From Burkholderiales bacterium UBA2459 (GTDB lineage Bacteria > Pseudomonadota > Gammaproteobacteria > Burkholderiales > Burkholderiaceae_E), in assembly GCA_002342365.1 (NCBI GenBank), contig DDPV01000044.1:1-41274 (forward strand): DNA of 41,274 nt. Direction: 5' to 3'. How positions within the stretch are numbered: position 1 is the first letter of the stretch; the number at the start of each line of letters is the position of its first letter. Below the pieces are notes generated by a model. That model was not told the origin of the DNA. It searched no databases and saw only the letters and a program-made list of their open reading frames with translations. Below, one piece after another: positions 40,070 to 41,274 of the stretch. The position numbers and the translations under genes are program-made.

Positions 40070-41274
40070 ATGAATCTGCTCGAAGCACAATTGCACTACC
40101 CATGGGATACAACCCTGCCCGAAATCGGGCGACGGCTCGATCTGACAGCCGACCTTGCCTGGTTGCGGATGCCGCTGCCTTTTGCTTTGGACCATATCAA
40201 CCTGTGGCTGTTGCGCGACTGTATCGAGGGCCAAGAGGGATGGACGCTGGTCGACTGTGGTGCGTCAACCGACGCGATCCGTGAGGCCTGGGAGCAACTG
40301 ATCGCTGCCGCGCCTGGCCAACAGGGACTTGATGGCTTGCCCATTGTGCGCATTATTTGTACCCATATGCACCCGGACCACTTAGGTCTTGCTGCGATGC
40401 TCGCCAAACGCTTTGCGTGCAGCCTGTGGATGACGGTGGGTGAATATGGGCTTTGCCGGGTGTTGTCGCAAGCCTTGCCCGGTGCAGACGGCGAATCAGC
40501 CTTCGAACACTACCGAAGCCACGGTGTAATGGACGCCGAAAAACTTGCCCAGTTGCGCAAACACGGCGCTTTTTCCTTCAGATCGCTGGTCCCGGAAGTT
40601 CCTTCGCGGTTTCGGCGCATCCGCGATGGCGAGGTCTTGCGCATCGGAAACCGCAACTGGCAGGTCATCACCGGCAGCGGCCACTCCCCCGAACATGCTA
40701 GCCTTTATAGCGAAAGCCTGGCCTTTGAGGGCGAAACTCTGTCGCAGGCCTTAGCCCATCCTCAAAGCGATCGCTTGATGGGTCAGCCCATCCTGATCTC
40801 AGGCGATATGGTCTTGCCCCGCATTTCAACCAACACCTCGGTGTGGGAAATTGAGCCTGAGTCGAATCCGGTGCAATGGTTTGTCGAGGGCATTTCCCGA
40901 TTTCGGCGCTGCAAGGCCGAAACCCTGGTGCTGCCATCGCATGGCAAGCCCTTTGAAGGATTGCACACCCGAATCGAACAACTGAGAAATCACCACGCCG
41001 AGCGGCTCGACGAAGTACGCCGGGCTTGTGAGCAGGCCGATTGCAGCGCGATGGACATTGTTCCTGTGATGTTTCGCAGACCTCTGGACACCCATCAGAT
41101 CAGCTTTGCCCTCGGTGAAGCCCTGGGCCATTTGCATGCACTTTGGTACGCCGGCGAACTGACGCGTTACCGCGATCAGCAGCAGGTCTTTCGTTTTCGG
41201 CCTAGCAGTGGCTCGGTGAGCCGCGCATCCGTTGCGGGCGAGGCCCAAGCGGCACAATCACAGCCGGCCCTTTC
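40070..41274 (+). CDS. Metallo-beta-lactamase-fold hydrolase, 3' end beyond window
   Basis: An open frame of over 400 codons running off the right edge without a stop. The MBL metal motif is CTHMHPDHLGLAAML, then the histidine in VITGSGHSPEHASLY, the bridging aspartate in ILISGDMVLPRIS, and the final histidine in VLPSHGKPF. An N-terminal PLPFALDHINLWLL and a C-terminal helical domain (RIEQLRNHHAERLDEV) resemble glyoxalase-II-like/RNase-Z-like hydrolases that commonly adjoin acyl-CoA catabolic genes. The start is taken as the ATG at 40070; an ATG at 40043 is also in frame, and neither has a strong ribosome site. It is divergent from liuA, so possibly co-regulated. Substrate unknown. Confidence 0.87.
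   Translation, partial: MNLLEAQLHYPWDTTLPEIGRRLDLTADLAWLRMPLPFALDHINLWLLRDCIEGQEGWTLVDCGASTDAIREAWEQLIAAAPGQQGLDGLPIVRIICTHMHPDHLGLAAMLAKRFACSLWMTVGEYGLCRVLSQALPGADGESAFEHYRSHGVMDAEKLAQLRKHGAFSFRSLVPEVPSRFRRIRDGEVLRIGNRNWQVITGSGHSPEHASLYSESLAFEGETLSQALAHPQSDRLMGQPILISGDMVLPRISTNTSVWEIEPESNPVQWFVEGISRFRRCKAETLVLPSHGKPFEGLHTRIEQLRNHHAERLDEVRRACEQADCSAMDIVPVMFRRPLDTHQISFALGEALGHLHALWYAGELTRYRDQQQVFRFRPSSGSVSRASVAGEAQAAQSQPAL

Overview
The window reads as an ordinary chromosomal stretch of a betaproteobacterium, most likely order Burkholderiales. The pointers are: a gshA of the ferrooxidans/betaproteobacterial type followed by gshB and an EIIA-HPr-EI phosphotransferase block, a metX-metW pair, a fused isobutyryl-CoA mutase, LIV-type ABC clusters preceded by an acyl-CoA synthetase, and a complete leucine/isovalerate (liu) degradation operon. 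The genus cannot be fixed from the sequence. Coding density is very high. No gene-free stretch exceeds about 240 bases. I see no tRNA, rRNA, CRISPR array, insertion sequence, phage gene or replication origin.

Layout. (1) 34-2044: glnK-amtB, nitrogen sensing and ammonium transport, closed by a strong intrinsic terminator. (2) 2099-8578: gshA, gshB, EIIA(Man), HPr, EI, metX, metW, all on the plus strand with overlaps or small gaps. This joins glutathione synthesis, a transporter-less regulatory PTS and methionine synthesis. (3) 8752-12081: icmF, a 1109-residue B12-dependent fused mutase. (4) 12183-15121: a GST-like gene facing away from an srkA-like kinase and a SUMF1-domain protein, with two unusual short tandem repeats. 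(5) 15185-27070: 3-hydroxyacyl-CoA dehydrogenase, a divergent Crp/Fnr regulator, then a long plus-strand cluster: acyl-CoA synthetase, LivG, LivH, LivM, binding protein, LivF, PaaK-like ligase, dienoyl-CoA-reductase-like SDR and PaaY-like protein. It looks like uptake, CoA activation and beta-oxidation of an unidentified organic acid. (6) 39833 back to 27044, minus strand: liuA, thiolase, SDR, acyl-CoA dehydrogenase, liuB, liuC, liuD, ghrA-like, HMG-CoA lyase, DUF1289-metallo-beta-lactamase fusion, GNAT. This takes isovaleryl-CoA to acetyl-CoA plus acetoacetate. (7) 40070-end: a divergent metallo-beta-lactamase-fold gene that runs off the window.

The common theme of the second half is acyl-CoA chemistry. 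IcmF interconverts branched and linear C4 acyl-CoAs, the LIV cluster imports and activates acids, and the liu operon degrades the leucine skeleton. I do not see a wholly new system. The most unusual items are the five-unit degenerate repeat between gst and srkA, the 27-bp tandem duplication of a translation start, the DUF1289-MBL fusion in the liu operon, and the uncharacterised two-ligase LIV cluster.
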